A stretch of 22,140 nucleotides of DNA from an uncultured bacterium. GTDB taxonomy: Bacteria; Actinomycetota; Actinomycetes; S36-B12. Shown here piece after piece: positions 14,688 through 21,392 of this stretch. Under the pieces are notes generated by a model. It was not told where the DNA came from. It saw nothing but the letters and a program-made list of their open reading frames with translations, and searched no databases. The stretch lies in the NCBI GenBank assembly GCA_903954205.1, contig CAJBMR010000476.1, positions 1-22,140 of the forward strand. Direction: 5' to 3'. Position 1 is the stretch's first letter; every line of letters starts with the position of its first letter. The translations under genes and the position numbers were made by a program.

Positions 14688-14942
14688 TCAGGCGGTGGTG
14701 CGCGCGCGTAGACGAGCGTTGCGGCGCTTGAGGGCGCGGCGCTCGTCTTCGCTCAGACCGCCCCAGACGCCAGCATCCTGGCCGGTCTCGAGGGCCCACT
14801 GCAGGCACTCGTCGATGACGTCGCAGCGACGGCAGACGGCCTTGGCCTCTTCGATCTGGAGGAGGGCGGGGCCGGTGTTGCCAATGGGGAAGAACAGCTC
14901 GGGGTCTTCGTCACGGCAGGCACTATCGTGGCGCCAGTCCAT
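14688..14942 (-). CDS. whiB1: Transcriptional regulator WhiB1
   Basis: An 84-residue [4Fe-4S] Wbl protein, the standard WhiB1 length. Cluster ligands are Cys9, Cys37, Cys40 and Cys46; the GVWGG turn is at 58-62, followed by the basic ERRALKRRNARLRAR tail. In mycobacteria WhiB1 binds the primary sigma factor and its cluster reacts with nitric oxide. ATG 14942 is preceded by a strong GAGGAGG ribosome-binding site, unlike the leaderless genes nearby. It converges on pdtaS with only 4 bp between stop codons. A CRP-like site lies 27 bp upstream. Confidence 0.95.
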   Translation of the reverse strand: MDWRHDSACRDEDPELFFPIGNTGPALLQIEEAKAVCRRCDVIDECLQWALETGQDAGVWGGLSEDERRALKRRNARLRARTTA

Positions 14943-14968
14943 GGTTCCTCCTCGCCTCGTTCCCTGCT

Positions 14969-14984
14969 TGTGACGACGTTCACG
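14969..14984. promoter_or_regulatory. CRP/Cmr-like operator upstream of whiB1
   Basis: TGTGACGACGTTCACG matches the CRP-family consensus TGTGA-N6-TCACA at 9 of 10 defined positions. Mycobacterial whiB1 is known to be controlled by the cAMP receptor protein, so the position is meaningful. Being so near the start codon, it might lie downstream of the promoter and repress. Confidence 0.65.
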
Positions 14985-15127
14985 CGCGCTCCCGAGGGGT
15001 GCAGCCGTGAGGCCAGGGTGCGACTGTGACGAACGCGGCCGGGACGTGCCCGGCACCTAAGGGTCGCAGAGACGAGGGCCTCCCACAAGGCGAAACGACA
15101 CACCGGATCGCGTGTGTGACTGTTTGC

Positions 15128-15147
15128 TTGATCACATAAGTGGTCAA
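15128..15147. promoter_or_regulatory. Inverted repeat in the whiB1-lipid kinase gap, possible operator
   Basis: TTGATCAC-ATAA-GTGGTCAA is a 20-bp hyphenated palindrome with one mismatch between arms. It lies about 190 bp upstream of whiB1 in an AT-richer stretch that also has a TTGACC -35-like hexamer on the reverse strand. Nothing else gene-like is seen in 14985-15127. Confidence 0.45.
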
Positions 15148-15176
15148 AAATCCGTGCCCGTCCGTTTATAGGACGG
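15146..15176 (-). terminator. Possible terminator of the lipid kinase gene
   Basis: On the reverse strand a hairpin CCGTCC-loop-GGACGG (15158-15176) is followed, after 7 nt, by five T residues. The stem is short and the T tract is offset, so it is a weak intrinsic terminator. It lies 34 bp past the stop codon. Confidence 0.4.
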
Positions 15177-15209
15177 CGTACAACCGTGCTGGCGCGGTCT
15201 CGTGCCGCC

Positions 15210-16190
15210 CTAAGCCACCACGGTCAGGGCATCCGGATCCGAGGCGAAGTCCACCCGCCGGACGTCGCCTAGGCCCTCCCCGTCGATCTGCAGTGCCGTG
15301 GGGCGGCGGGCGTGGACCGTCAGCCGCGGCAGGTCGTGGGCGACGGTGAGGCTGCGGGTCGTGGAGCCTGCCCGGCTCCCCGCCACCATCCGCCGGGCTA
15401 GGCGCAAGGCCGTGCCCAGGGCCATGCGGCGTACGGCAAAGAGGTCGAGCCCGGTGGAGAAGGAGGCGTCCGGGCACGGAGCTATGGGTAGCGCGCCGAA
15501 GTAGGTCCAGGGGGAGGTGTTCTGCACGATGGCGACGAATACGCCGGGCACGTTGTCGGAACCGTCTCCGGGCAATTCGACGTCGAGCGCGGGCTCGCGG
15601 CGATTCGTGCGCCAGAGGAACTGGCGAATGGTGGTGGTGAGGTAGCGCGTGGGCGTGGCCTCGTGCCCTTCTGCACGGGCCTCCTCCATGGCCGCGATGA
15701 TCTCGGCATCGAGCCCGAGTCCGGCGTTGGCAAGGAACCATCGCGGCTGCCACGGCTCGCCCTCCCACGGCGTCACTCGGGCAATGCCGAGGCCGATACG
15801 ACGTGAGCGACCCTCCCGCAGAGCCTGGAGGATCTCGCCGGTCGCCTCGACGGGATCGGCGGGCAGCCCGAGCGCGCGCGCTGCGACGTTGGCGCTGCCG
15901 CCCGGGATGATCGCGAGCATGGGGCCGTCTGAGCCGCCACTGTCGAGCGTGGCTCGGCCTTCGCCGAGCAGACCGTTGACGGTTTCGTTGACCGTGCCAT
16001 CCCCGCCGAGGACGCACACGAGATCGGCCTGCTCAGCCCGGGCGCGCCGGGCGATCTCGGCGGCGTGGCCCCGGTGCTCGGTGCGGATGATCTCGAGGTC
16101 CACCTCGTCGGCCAGGGCGTGGACGAGGACGTCGGTGACGCGGGGCGAGGTCGTGGTGGCGTGGGGGTTGACGATGAGGAGGCCACGCAC
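15210..16190 (-). CDS. Diacylglycerol kinase-like lipid kinase
   Basis: A 326-residue member of the DAGK catalytic-domain family (YegS/DgkB-like). Landmarks: VNPHA at 7-11, the ATP-binding GGDGTVNE at 62-69, IPGGSANVAARALGLP near 95-110 and NAGLGLDAEI near 155-164, then the C-terminal beta-sandwich with LQIDGE. It probably phosphorylates diacylglycerol or a related lipid at the membrane. It lies beside whiB1 as Rv3218 does in M. tuberculosis. The start is GTG 16190, 6 nt after a TAGGGT hexamer and without a Shine-Dalgarno sequence. Confidence 0.88.
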   Translation of the reverse strand: MRGLLIVNPHATTTSPRVTDVLVHALADEVDLEIIRTEHRGHAAEIARRARAEQADLVCVLGGDGTVNETVNGLLGEGRATLDSGGSDGPMLAIIPGGSANVAARALGLPADPVEATGEILQALREGRSRRIGLGIARVTPWEGEPWQPRWFLANAGLGLDAEIIAAMEEARAEGHEATPTRYLTTTIRQFLWRTNRREPALDVELPGDGSDNVPGVFVAIVQNTSPWTYFGALPIAPCPDASFSTGLDLFAVRRMALGTALRLARRMVAGSRAGSTTRSLTVAHDLPRLTVHARRPTALQIDGEGLGDVRRVDFASDPDALTVVA

Positions 16191-16196
16191 GAGGAA

Positions 16197-16202
16197 ACCC
16201 TA
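16197..16202 (-). promoter_or_regulatory. Putative -10 element of the leaderless lipid kinase gene
   Basis: TAGGGT on the reverse strand, 6 nt before the GTG at 16190. Confidence 0.45.
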
Positions 16203-16209
16203 GTCGTCC

Positions 16210-16215
16210 TAGTCT
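16210..16215 (+). promoter_or_regulatory. Putative -10 element of the leaderless small membrane protein gene
   Basis: TAGTCT, 6 nt before the ATG at 16222. With the lipid kinase element it packs two divergent promoters into a 31-bp gap. Confidence 0.45.
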
Positions 16216-16221
16216 GGGCAC

Positions 16222-16638
16222 ATGGTCGATGGCAGGACGAGACCGGTGACGTCACTGGTCATCGGTGCCGGGGTTGCGGCGATCGAGGGCGTGGCCCTGC
16301 TGGCCTACGCCGCCTACATCGCTGTGCAGGTTGCCCGTCTGGGCATCACTGGGCCTGCCGAGGTGTCTAGTCCGGTGGCGGTCGGGCTGGAGATCACGAT
16401 CTTCGGTCTCCTCGGAGCCGCCATGGTGGTTGCCGCGCGTGGCCTGTGGCGCGCACGTCGCTGGGCGCGCAGCCTTCTCGTCGTCGGGCAGTTCCTTGCC
16501 CTTGTCGTGGGCGTGCCCTTGGCGACCGCAGAAGGCGGGGTCGAGCGCGGCGCGGGGATCGCCCTCGTCGTGCTTGCAGTCGCGGGCATCGTCGCGGCGT
16601 TCTGGCCAAGCACGACGGCTGCCGTCGCCGACTCCTAG
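16222..16638 (+). CDS. Small four-helix integral membrane protein
   Basis: A 138-residue protein with four predicted membrane helices, about residues 11-35, 53-73, 81-100 and 108-128, and a basic loop (RGLWRARRWARS) near 73-84 that should face the cytoplasm. I recognise no catalytic motif. Position and orientation match the uncharacterised Rv3217c-like membrane gene beside the lipid kinase in mycobacteria. Its stop codon shares CTAG with the stop of the convergent GNAT gene. Confidence 0.75.
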   Translation: MVDGRTRPVTSLVIGAGVAAIEGVALLAYAAYIAVQVARLGITGPAEVSSPVAVGLEITIFGLLGAAMVVAARGLWRARRWARSLLVVGQFLALVVGVPLATAEGGVERGAGIALVVLAVAGIVAAFWPSTTAAVADS

Positions 16639-17174
16639 TCCGACGTCGAGTCCGACGTCGAGTCCGACGTCGAGTCCGGCTTCGAGTTCGACTCGCCGGC
16701 CGCGGCGAGGCGATGCAGTGGCTCGCCCGTCACCCGATACACCGTCCACTCGTCCATCGGCTCTGCTCCGAGTGAGCGATAGAAGTCGATGGCGGGTGCG
16801 TTCCAGTCCAGCACCCACCATTCGAAGCGCCCGTAACCGCGCTCGACCGCAATGCGCGCCAGGGCTGACAGGAGTGCCTTGCCGTAGCCGTGCCCGCGGT
16901 GCGATGGGCGGACGTAGAGATCCTCGAGATAGAGGCCATGACGCCCGAGCCACGTGGAGAAATTGCGAAACCACAGCGCGAATCCGACGACGTCCCCGGT
17001 GCGGTCGTCCACTGCCATCAGGGCGAAGACAGCCGGATCCGGGCCGAAGAGTGCCTCGCGCAGCAGGCCTGGGGTGGCAATGACCTCATTCGGTGCCTTC
17101 TCGTAGGCGGCGAGCTCGTGGATCATCGCGAGAATCTCCGGGACATCAGTGGGCGTTGCTTCGCGAATGGACAT
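16635..17174 (-). CDS. GNAT acetyltransferase (diamine-acetyltransferase-like) with repeat tail
   Basis: A 179-residue N-acetyltransferase. The opening IREATPTDVPEILAMIHELA and the segment LYLEDLYVRPSHRGHGYGKALL (acetyl-CoA loop near 92-99) are typical of the spermidine/thialysine acetyltransferase-like branch; WWVLDWNAPAIDFYRSLGAEP supplies motif B. Residues from about 160 form a low-complexity Ser/Asp/Thr tail encoded by a 12-bp DNA repeat, not part of the GNAT fold. ATG 17174 matches the usual family start and has CAGAAT 6 nt upstream; ATG 17198 is an alternative. Position matches mycobacterial Rv3216. Confidence 0.88.
   Translation of the reverse strand: MSIREATPTDVPEILAMIHELAAYEKAPNEVIATPGLLREALFGPDPAVFALMAVDDRTGDVVGFALWFRNFSTWLGRHGLYLEDLYVRPSHRGHGYGKALLSALARIAVERGYGRFEWWVLDWNAPAIDFYRSLGAEPMDEWTVYRVTGEPLHRLAAAGESNSKPDSTSDSTSDSTSD
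16638..16692. repeat. 12-bp tandem repeat at the GNAT 3' end
   Basis: Three perfect units of GTCCGACGTCGA (16638-16673) and two decayed units follow. On the reverse strand they encode a repeating Asp-Ser-Thr-Ser pattern. Copy number could vary between strains by slippage without changing the frame. Confidence 0.9.
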
Positions 17175-17211
17175 GACCACATTCTGGTCAAGGTGCATTT
17201 TGATCGGTCAA
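17174..17211. promoter_or_regulatory. Paired palindromes upstream of GNAT and LuxR-1 genes
   Basis: TGACCACATTCTGGTCA (17174-17190) is a perfect 6-bp inverted repeat with a 5-nt spacer that covers the GNAT start codon. TTGATCGGTCAA (17200-17211) is a near-palindrome 9 bp away. GGTCAAG occurs twice as a direct repeat. These look like operator half-sites, and they resemble the palindrome at 15128. The binding protein is unknown. Confidence 0.45.
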
Positions 17212-17282
17212 GAACCCCGGATGACCGGAGATTCAGCCGCTGTTCCCATGCTCGGTCGTCGTGTCGGGAAGGATGTGCGGCG

Positions 17283-17288
17283 TATAGT
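17283..17288 (+). promoter_or_regulatory. Putative -10 box of the LuxR-1 gene
   Basis: TATAGT, a close match to TATAAT in GC-rich surroundings, about 80 bp before the chosen start. A -35 box is not clear. Nothing gene-like is seen in the rest of 17212-17367. Confidence 0.4.
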
Positions 17289-17367
17289 CGCTTGTGGGTC
17301 GGGGGACGTGTCGGGGTTGAATCTCCGGGGCAGTGATCCACCTAAGCAAGGATTGGGGATCACCACG

Positions 17368-18153
17368 ATGTTTGTCGAAAGGCGTGCATCTGCGTGGCGC
17401 TCCATTGACGTGGAAGTCGATGCGTGGCGACGCGAGGACACGATTTGGGATCGCGATGTGCTCTTCGCGCTCTTGGAGACGGCAGGCTCGAACGCAGCGC
17501 CCTTTTCCTCAGCCAAGACCCTGGTACGCCGCATCGTTCCGAGTTCACGATTGCACTCCGCAGAAACGGTCGGTGTGTCAGCGCAGGGAAGTCTCAGGCG
17601 TGGCTCCACCGACAGCCCTGATGTGGAGCTGCTCGCTTGGGCTGTTGGCTGCCTCTGGGGGCAGGACACCGTCGCCTCGGCTCTGATCCAGGGCATCCCC
17701 ATTGCTCGATACAGAGGGCAGGACGGGTCTACGAATGTCCACGCGATTCTCCCGATCTCTCGTGCGTCGGCTCCGCTGGAGGTAGTCGCGGTCTCCCTTG
17801 AAGCACTGGATGCGGAGGATGCGATCGGCTGGGTATCTCGCCTCACGCTCGTCCGGCACCTGTGGTCCACGGCTCACCCTGAGTCCGCTGCCGACGACCT
17901 GGACTTCGCTGATGACGTCGGTGACGATGACGTCGCTGTCCTCACGCCGAGACAGCAGGTGATCCTCAAGGCGATGTCGCTAGGACGGACCAATGGCCAG
18001 ATCGCTCGCAGCATCGGCTTCAGCGAATCCACAGTGAGAGTGGAATCGATGGCCATCTACCGCTACTTCGGAGTGCACTCGCGCCTCGAGGCGGTGGCGG
18101 CAGCTCGGCTCACGGGGGAGTTGCTTGCGCCAGAGGACATCCCGCATGGCTAG
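17368..18153 (+). CDS. LuxR-type HTH regulator, paralogue 1
   Basis: A 261-residue protein with a C-terminal GerE/LuxR helix-turn-helix at about 192-247 (LTPRQQVILKAMSLGRTNGQIA, then SESTVRVESMAIYRYFGV). There is no receiver domain. The N-terminal 180 residues match no family I recognise but align with the second LuxR protein at 19948: an xDAWR segment near 17-21, RIVP near 55-58, LLAWAVGCLWG near 88-98, IPIARYRG near 110-117 and a beta-strand-rich block near 125-165; a degenerate GAF-like sensor is possible. ATG 17368 was chosen because it gives the same length and N-terminus as the paralogue; GTG 17308, with a G-rich leader, is the alternative. Confidence 0.85.
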   Translation: MFVERRASAWRSIDVEVDAWRREDTIWDRDVLFALLETAGSNAAPFSSAKTLVRRIVPSSRLHSAETVGVSAQGSLRRGSTDSPDVELLAWAVGCLWGQDTVASALIQGIPIARYRGQDGSTNVHAILPISRASAPLEVVAVSLEALDAEDAIGWVSRLTLVRHLWSTAHPESAADDLDFADDVGDDDVAVLTPRQQVILKAMSLGRTNGQIARSIGFSESTVRVESMAIYRYFGVHSRLEAVAAARLTGELLAPEDIPHG

Positions 18154-18215
18154 CCACCCGGCGCGTAGGTTGTCCGCGGCTCAGCGCAAGGCGTTCCTTC
18201 GGAAGGGGCTCTGCG

Positions 18216-18920
18216 GTGCCTGATGACGTGGACCGCCGGTCGGGGCTCGTTGCTCGGCTGGGGCCGGGCGATCCCCACTCCCTCCTCCAACGACTGTGCC
18301 GCCTGGCCGTCACGGAGGTGCCCGTCGACGGTGCCGTGATCGGACTCCAGGTGGCGGGAGTGCCGGAGGGTCCGCTCGCTGCGTCTGACAGTTGGGCGCT
18401 CGACGTAGCCAAGGCTGAGTACGCGCTGGGTGAGGGACCCACCTTCGATGTGGCGGCGACCAACGAGCACGTCGAGGCGTCCAGTGGCGATGCCATCGAA
18501 TTCCAGCACTGGCCGCAGTACGCCCGCGTCGCCCACGAGATGGGCGTCGCCGCAGTCTTTTGTTTCCCGCTGCGCATCGGCAGGGCGCGACTGGGTGCGC
18601 TCAGCCTGCTCAGAACCCAGCCGGTTGAGTTGGACGACAGTCAGTACCTCGACTGCTTGGCGCGGGTCGACATCGCAACGCATGCGCTCATTTATGTCCA
18701 GGCGGGACTCCAGGGATCTCAGTTCGAGTCCCTCCTGGCGCATCGAGACGTAGACCGACTTCGTGTCCACCAAGCCACGGGGATGATCTCAGGGATGCTG
18801 GACTGCACCATTGAGGATGCCCTGGCGCGCATGCGCGCGCGTGCATTCGTCGATGGGGTCACGCTATACGAGCTTGCTTCGCGCATTGTGGCGGGCGAAG
18901 TCAGATTTGAGGAACCGTGA
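18216..18920 (+). CDS. GAF-ANTAR domain protein 1
   Basis: A 234-residue probable RNA-binding antiterminator with a sensor. Residues about 20-165 form a GAF domain with the LGEGPTFD motif near 71-78 typical of actinobacterial GAF-ANTAR proteins. ANTAR spans about 175-230: VHQATGMISGMLDCTIEDAL, then RMRARAFVDGVTLYELASRI. ANTAR domains bind paired hexaloop RNA hairpins and block termination. GTG 18216 is preceded by GGAAGGGG with good spacing. It lies 62 bp after LuxR-1 and is followed closely by a second GAF-ANTAR gene, so the genes are probably cotranscribed. No receiver domain is present, so it should respond to a ligand or partner, not direct phosphorylation. Confidence 0.9.
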   Translation: MPDDVDRRSGLVARLGPGDPHSLLQRLCRLAVTEVPVDGAVIGLQVAGVPEGPLAASDSWALDVAKAEYALGEGPTFDVAATNEHVEASSGDAIEFQHWPQYARVAHEMGVAAVFCFPLRIGRARLGALSLLRTQPVELDDSQYLDCLARVDIATHALIYVQAGLQGSQFESLLAHRDVDRLRVHQATGMISGMLDCTIEDALARMRARAFVDGVTLYELASRIVAGEVRFEEP

Positions 18921-18963
18921 TGGCTCAAGGGCTTTGTCCATTAACACGTGAGGGGCGTGTGTC

Positions 18964-19710
18964 ATGACTGAGATAAAGCGGTCCGGCAGTTACGACGCGG
19001 AGTTCGCACATGTCATGGCGGAGGCCGTGCGCACGCTCGCATCGGACTTCGAATTCTTGGACCTTGCCCATCAGCTGACCGTCTCGACCGCCAGTCTGCT
19101 AGGTGCTGGAGCTGCGGGGGTCATGCTCGAAGACGCAACCGGCCGCCTGCAGGTCCTTTCCGCATCGGACGAGGACACGCGCCTTCTGGAGATCTTCGAG
19201 CTTCAGCGTGAGGAAGGGCCGTGCTACGAGTGCTGGCGCTCGGGCACCGTGGTGACTGCTCCAGACATTCTGACTGGCGACCGCTGGCCCAGTTTCGTCA
19301 AGGAGGCCCGCACCCTCGGGTTCGTCTCGGCTGCAGCGGTCCCCCTGCGCTTGCGGGCACGAGTCGTGGGCGCCCTCAACGTCTTTTGGACCACTCCCTG
19401 GACAGTGTCGGCCCAGGACATGGACGCGGTCCAAGCACTGGCGGACGTCGCCGCGGTCGGCCTCGTGCAGCAGCGGCTCGCACGGGAGTCTGGTGTGGTG
19501 GCCGAGCAGCTTGGGAATGCCCTTCACTCTCGGGTCACCATCGAGCAGGCCAAGGGGCTCGTGGCGACCAAGGCGCATGTCGACATCGATGACGCCTTTG
19601 GGATTCTCGAGGCATATGCGGTGGCGAGCGGGAGCTCAGTCGTTGCCGTCGCTCAAGACGTGGTCGATCGAATCATCACCTGGCAGGACGGTGCGCTCCG
19701 ACCCGCTTAG
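18964..19710 (+). CDS. GAF-ANTAR domain protein 2
   Basis: A 248-residue GAF-ANTAR protein. The GAF domain (about 28-165) carries REEGPCYECW near 82-91, with Cys87 and Cys90 as possible ligand or redox residues absent from protein 1. ANTAR covers about 180-238 (SRVTIEQAKGLVATKAHVDIDDAF, starting near 189, then VAVAQDVVDRII). Sequence differs greatly from GAF-ANTAR 1, so this is not a recent duplication. The ATG follows GTGAGGGG and overlaps the stop of a 15-codon frame (18920-18967) that itself begins on the stop of the previous gene, which may let ribosomes pass between the genes. Confidence 0.9.
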   Translation: MTEIKRSGSYDAEFAHVMAEAVRTLASDFEFLDLAHQLTVSTASLLGAGAAGVMLEDATGRLQVLSASDEDTRLLEIFELQREEGPCYECWRSGTVVTAPDILTGDRWPSFVKEARTLGFVSAAAVPLRLRARVVGALNVFWTTPWTVSAQDMDAVQALADVAAVGLVQQRLARESGVVAEQLGNALHSRVTIEQAKGLVATKAHVDIDDAFGILEAYAVASGSSVVAVAQDVVDRIITWQDGALRPA

Positions 19711-19754
19711 TGCCACGGGGCAAGAGTGCGTCGCGGCGCCCTGGGGGTGGTGAA

Positions 19755-19764
19755 TGGATATCCA
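19755..19764. promoter_or_regulatory. 10-bp palindrome in the ANTAR2-LuxR2 gap
   Basis: TGGATATCCA is a perfect palindrome in the 237-bp gap before LuxR-2. The gap (19711-19947) also holds an AT-rich stretch at about 19780-19820 with three TTTC units and a TATGGT -10-like hexamer (19818-19823), a likely promoter zone. No gene is supported there. Confidence 0.3.
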
Positions 19765-19947
19765 GCCCCTCGCGTCAGAGAACTTTCTTTCTTTCGTAAA
19801 TCTTGCAAGTGTCTAAGTATGGTCACCCGCGCGCGTGTCGGTCCCCGGCACCGGAGCGGAACCCATGATGCTGAAGGCGCGCGCCGCGACTCGGGTCGGA
19901 GGTAGTTGCCTGGACAGTGTCGTCAACTCGGGGGAGTGGGGGTTCGC

Positions 19948-20727
19948 GTGAGGAAGTGCACTGTGCCGTGGGATTGGCATGAAGAGGTGCTCCCCGACGA
20001 CGCTTGGCGTTGTACTGGCTCGGGCTGGGAACTTTCGTCGCTCCTCGGCCTGCTGGCCTCGATGTCATCGGAAGCGAGTGTCGACGAAAGGCGCGCCGAT
20101 CTCATCGGTCGGATCGTGCCGCCGGGATGCATGCGCGAATTGCGTATCGCGCAGGTGGATGCACACGATGCACTCCTGCTGCCCGCGGGTTCTCGCGTGA
20201 CCTCGGACCTGGTCGCTTGGATTCTGGAGTGCATCTGGGGGACATCCTCCGGCCTCGAACTCCTCCGCGAGGGACACACCATCGTCCGCGTTCGCGGCGA
20301 GAGGAGTGAAGCTCCGGCATATCTGTGCATTCCCCTGCGCTCTGACGGGGGCGTCCAAAGCATTGTCGCCTGCAGCATCACCGCATCGAGCCGTAAGCAG
20401 GCGCTGCGGATGGCTGCCCGTCTCACCGTGCTTTCATCACTCGTCCCGTTCTCGGATGGTCTTCAGTCGCGAGCAGCCGACCAGTTCTCATGGGGAATGG
20501 CTCCCACGAGCTCCCTCACCCCTCGCCAGGTGGAGATCCTGCGGTGGATGTCCGAGGGGATGACGAATCGCCAGATTGCGGCGCGCATTTGCTTCAGCGA
20601 GTCCACGGTCCGGCTCGAGTCGATGGCGATCTATCGGCTCCTGGGCGTGCGCACCAGAGGTCAGGCGGTGGAGGTTGCCCGCCAGGCCGGCCTTTTGTCT
20701 GAACCGATGGTGCCGCTGGGGGCCTAG
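19948..20727 (+). CDS. LuxR-type HTH regulator, paralogue 2
   Basis: A 259-residue paralogue of the protein at 17368. The HTH lies at about 190-245 (LTPRQVEILRWMSEGMTNRQIA, then SESTVRLESMAIYRLLGV); the SESTVR-x-ESMAIYR core is shared. The N-terminal sensor-like part also aligns: DDAWR near 17-21, RIVPPG near 55-60, LVAWILECIWG near 88-98, HTIVRVRG near 110-117. GTG 19948 was chosen because it lies 5-6 nt after a GGGGGAG-GGGGG rich ribosome-binding site and matches the length of its paralogue; GTG 19906 is an upstream alternative. It ends 1 bp before the convergent SGNH-like gene. What it senses and controls is unknown. Confidence 0.85.
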   Translation: MRKCTVPWDWHEEVLPDDAWRCTGSGWELSSLLGLLASMSSEASVDERRADLIGRIVPPGCMRELRIAQVDAHDALLLPAGSRVTSDLVAWILECIWGTSSGLELLREGHTIVRVRGERSEAPAYLCIPLRSDGGVQSIVACSITASSRKQALRMAARLTVLSSLVPFSDGLQSRAADQFSWGMAPTSSLTPRQVEILRWMSEGMTNRQIAARICFSESTVRLESMAIYRLLGVRTRGQAVEVARQAGLLSEPMVPLGA

Positions 20728-20728
20728 C

Positions 20729-21385
20729 TCAGGCCCCTCGCGGGAGCCCGCTGAGTTTGATCACCTTTCGGGCGTACTCCCGGCAGCCTTCGGGAGACAT
20801 GTGAACGCCGTCAAGCGTCCATTCGGGATGGCTTGCGCTCGCGGCGTTCCAATCCATGACCCGCCCCTCCGCCTGCCGCCCCACCACGTTGCGAATCGAG
20901 GCATTGGTGCGCTCCTCGAAGGAGAAGCCGCCCCACTCTGGGTCGGGAATCTGGATCGTGGCCCACACGATCCGTTGGGATGGCCCCATGAGTTCTAGGG
21001 CCTTCAGGATCTGGCCGTCGACGATTCCTGTCTCCGTGCCCACGTGGATGAAGACGGCCGCGTGATCCCCGGCCGCTTCCTCAAGGACTGTGAGCAGATC
21101 TTCTGCCGATGACATCTTCATTGGGTACACCGTGACGCCGCGCTCGCTCAGGCACTCGCGCGCATCGGTCATCGCGTCGTCGCCGAAGGCAATCACTCCC
21201 TGAACTCCTTGCCTCGGCGCAGCGGCCGCGGCAGCGATGGGCAGGCCGGGCTCGGGTGGTGCTGCTTGCTGGACGAGTAGCGCACTGTCCTGGGTGGTGT
21301 CCTGCCCCGACATCACCCATGGCGTGAGCGCGCCGAGCGCCAGCGATGCGCAACCCAGCGCGACGATTCCACTCCACCGCAGCAT
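20729..21385 (-). CDS. Exported SGNH-hydrolase-like protein with altered nucleophile block
   Basis: A 218-residue protein with an N-terminal membrane anchor or signal (about 5-26), an Ala/Pro-rich linker to about 60, and an SGNH-like domain from about 62. It resembles the C-terminal SGNH domain of OafA-type acyltransferases: IHVGTETGIVDG near 113-124 and the final DGVHMSPEG block with Asp192 and His195. Block I, normally GDS with the nucleophile Ser, reads FGDD (67-70). The standard esterase mechanism therefore seems lost, while the Asp-His pair remains. It starts 7 bp after the stop of the upstream hydrolase gene, so the two are probably an operon. Confidence 0.7.
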   Translation of the reverse strand: MLRWSGIVALGCASLALGALTPWVMSGQDTTQDSALLVQQAAPPEPGLPIAAAAAAPRQGVQGVIAFGDDAMTDARECLSERGVTVYPMKMSSAEDLLTVLEEAAGDHAAVFIHVGTETGIVDGQILKALELMGPSQRIVWATIQIPDPEWGGFSFEERTNASIRNVVGRQAEGRVMDWNAASASHPEWTLDGVHMSPEGCREYARKVIKLSGLPRGA

Positions 21386-21392
21386 GGTGGCC

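Noticed and set aside
18154..19947. ANTAR target RNA (paired hexaloop hairpins) within the cassette gaps
   Set aside because: I looked in the gaps for two short hairpins with six-base loops having A first and G fourth and found no convincing pair by eye; a covariance search would be needed.
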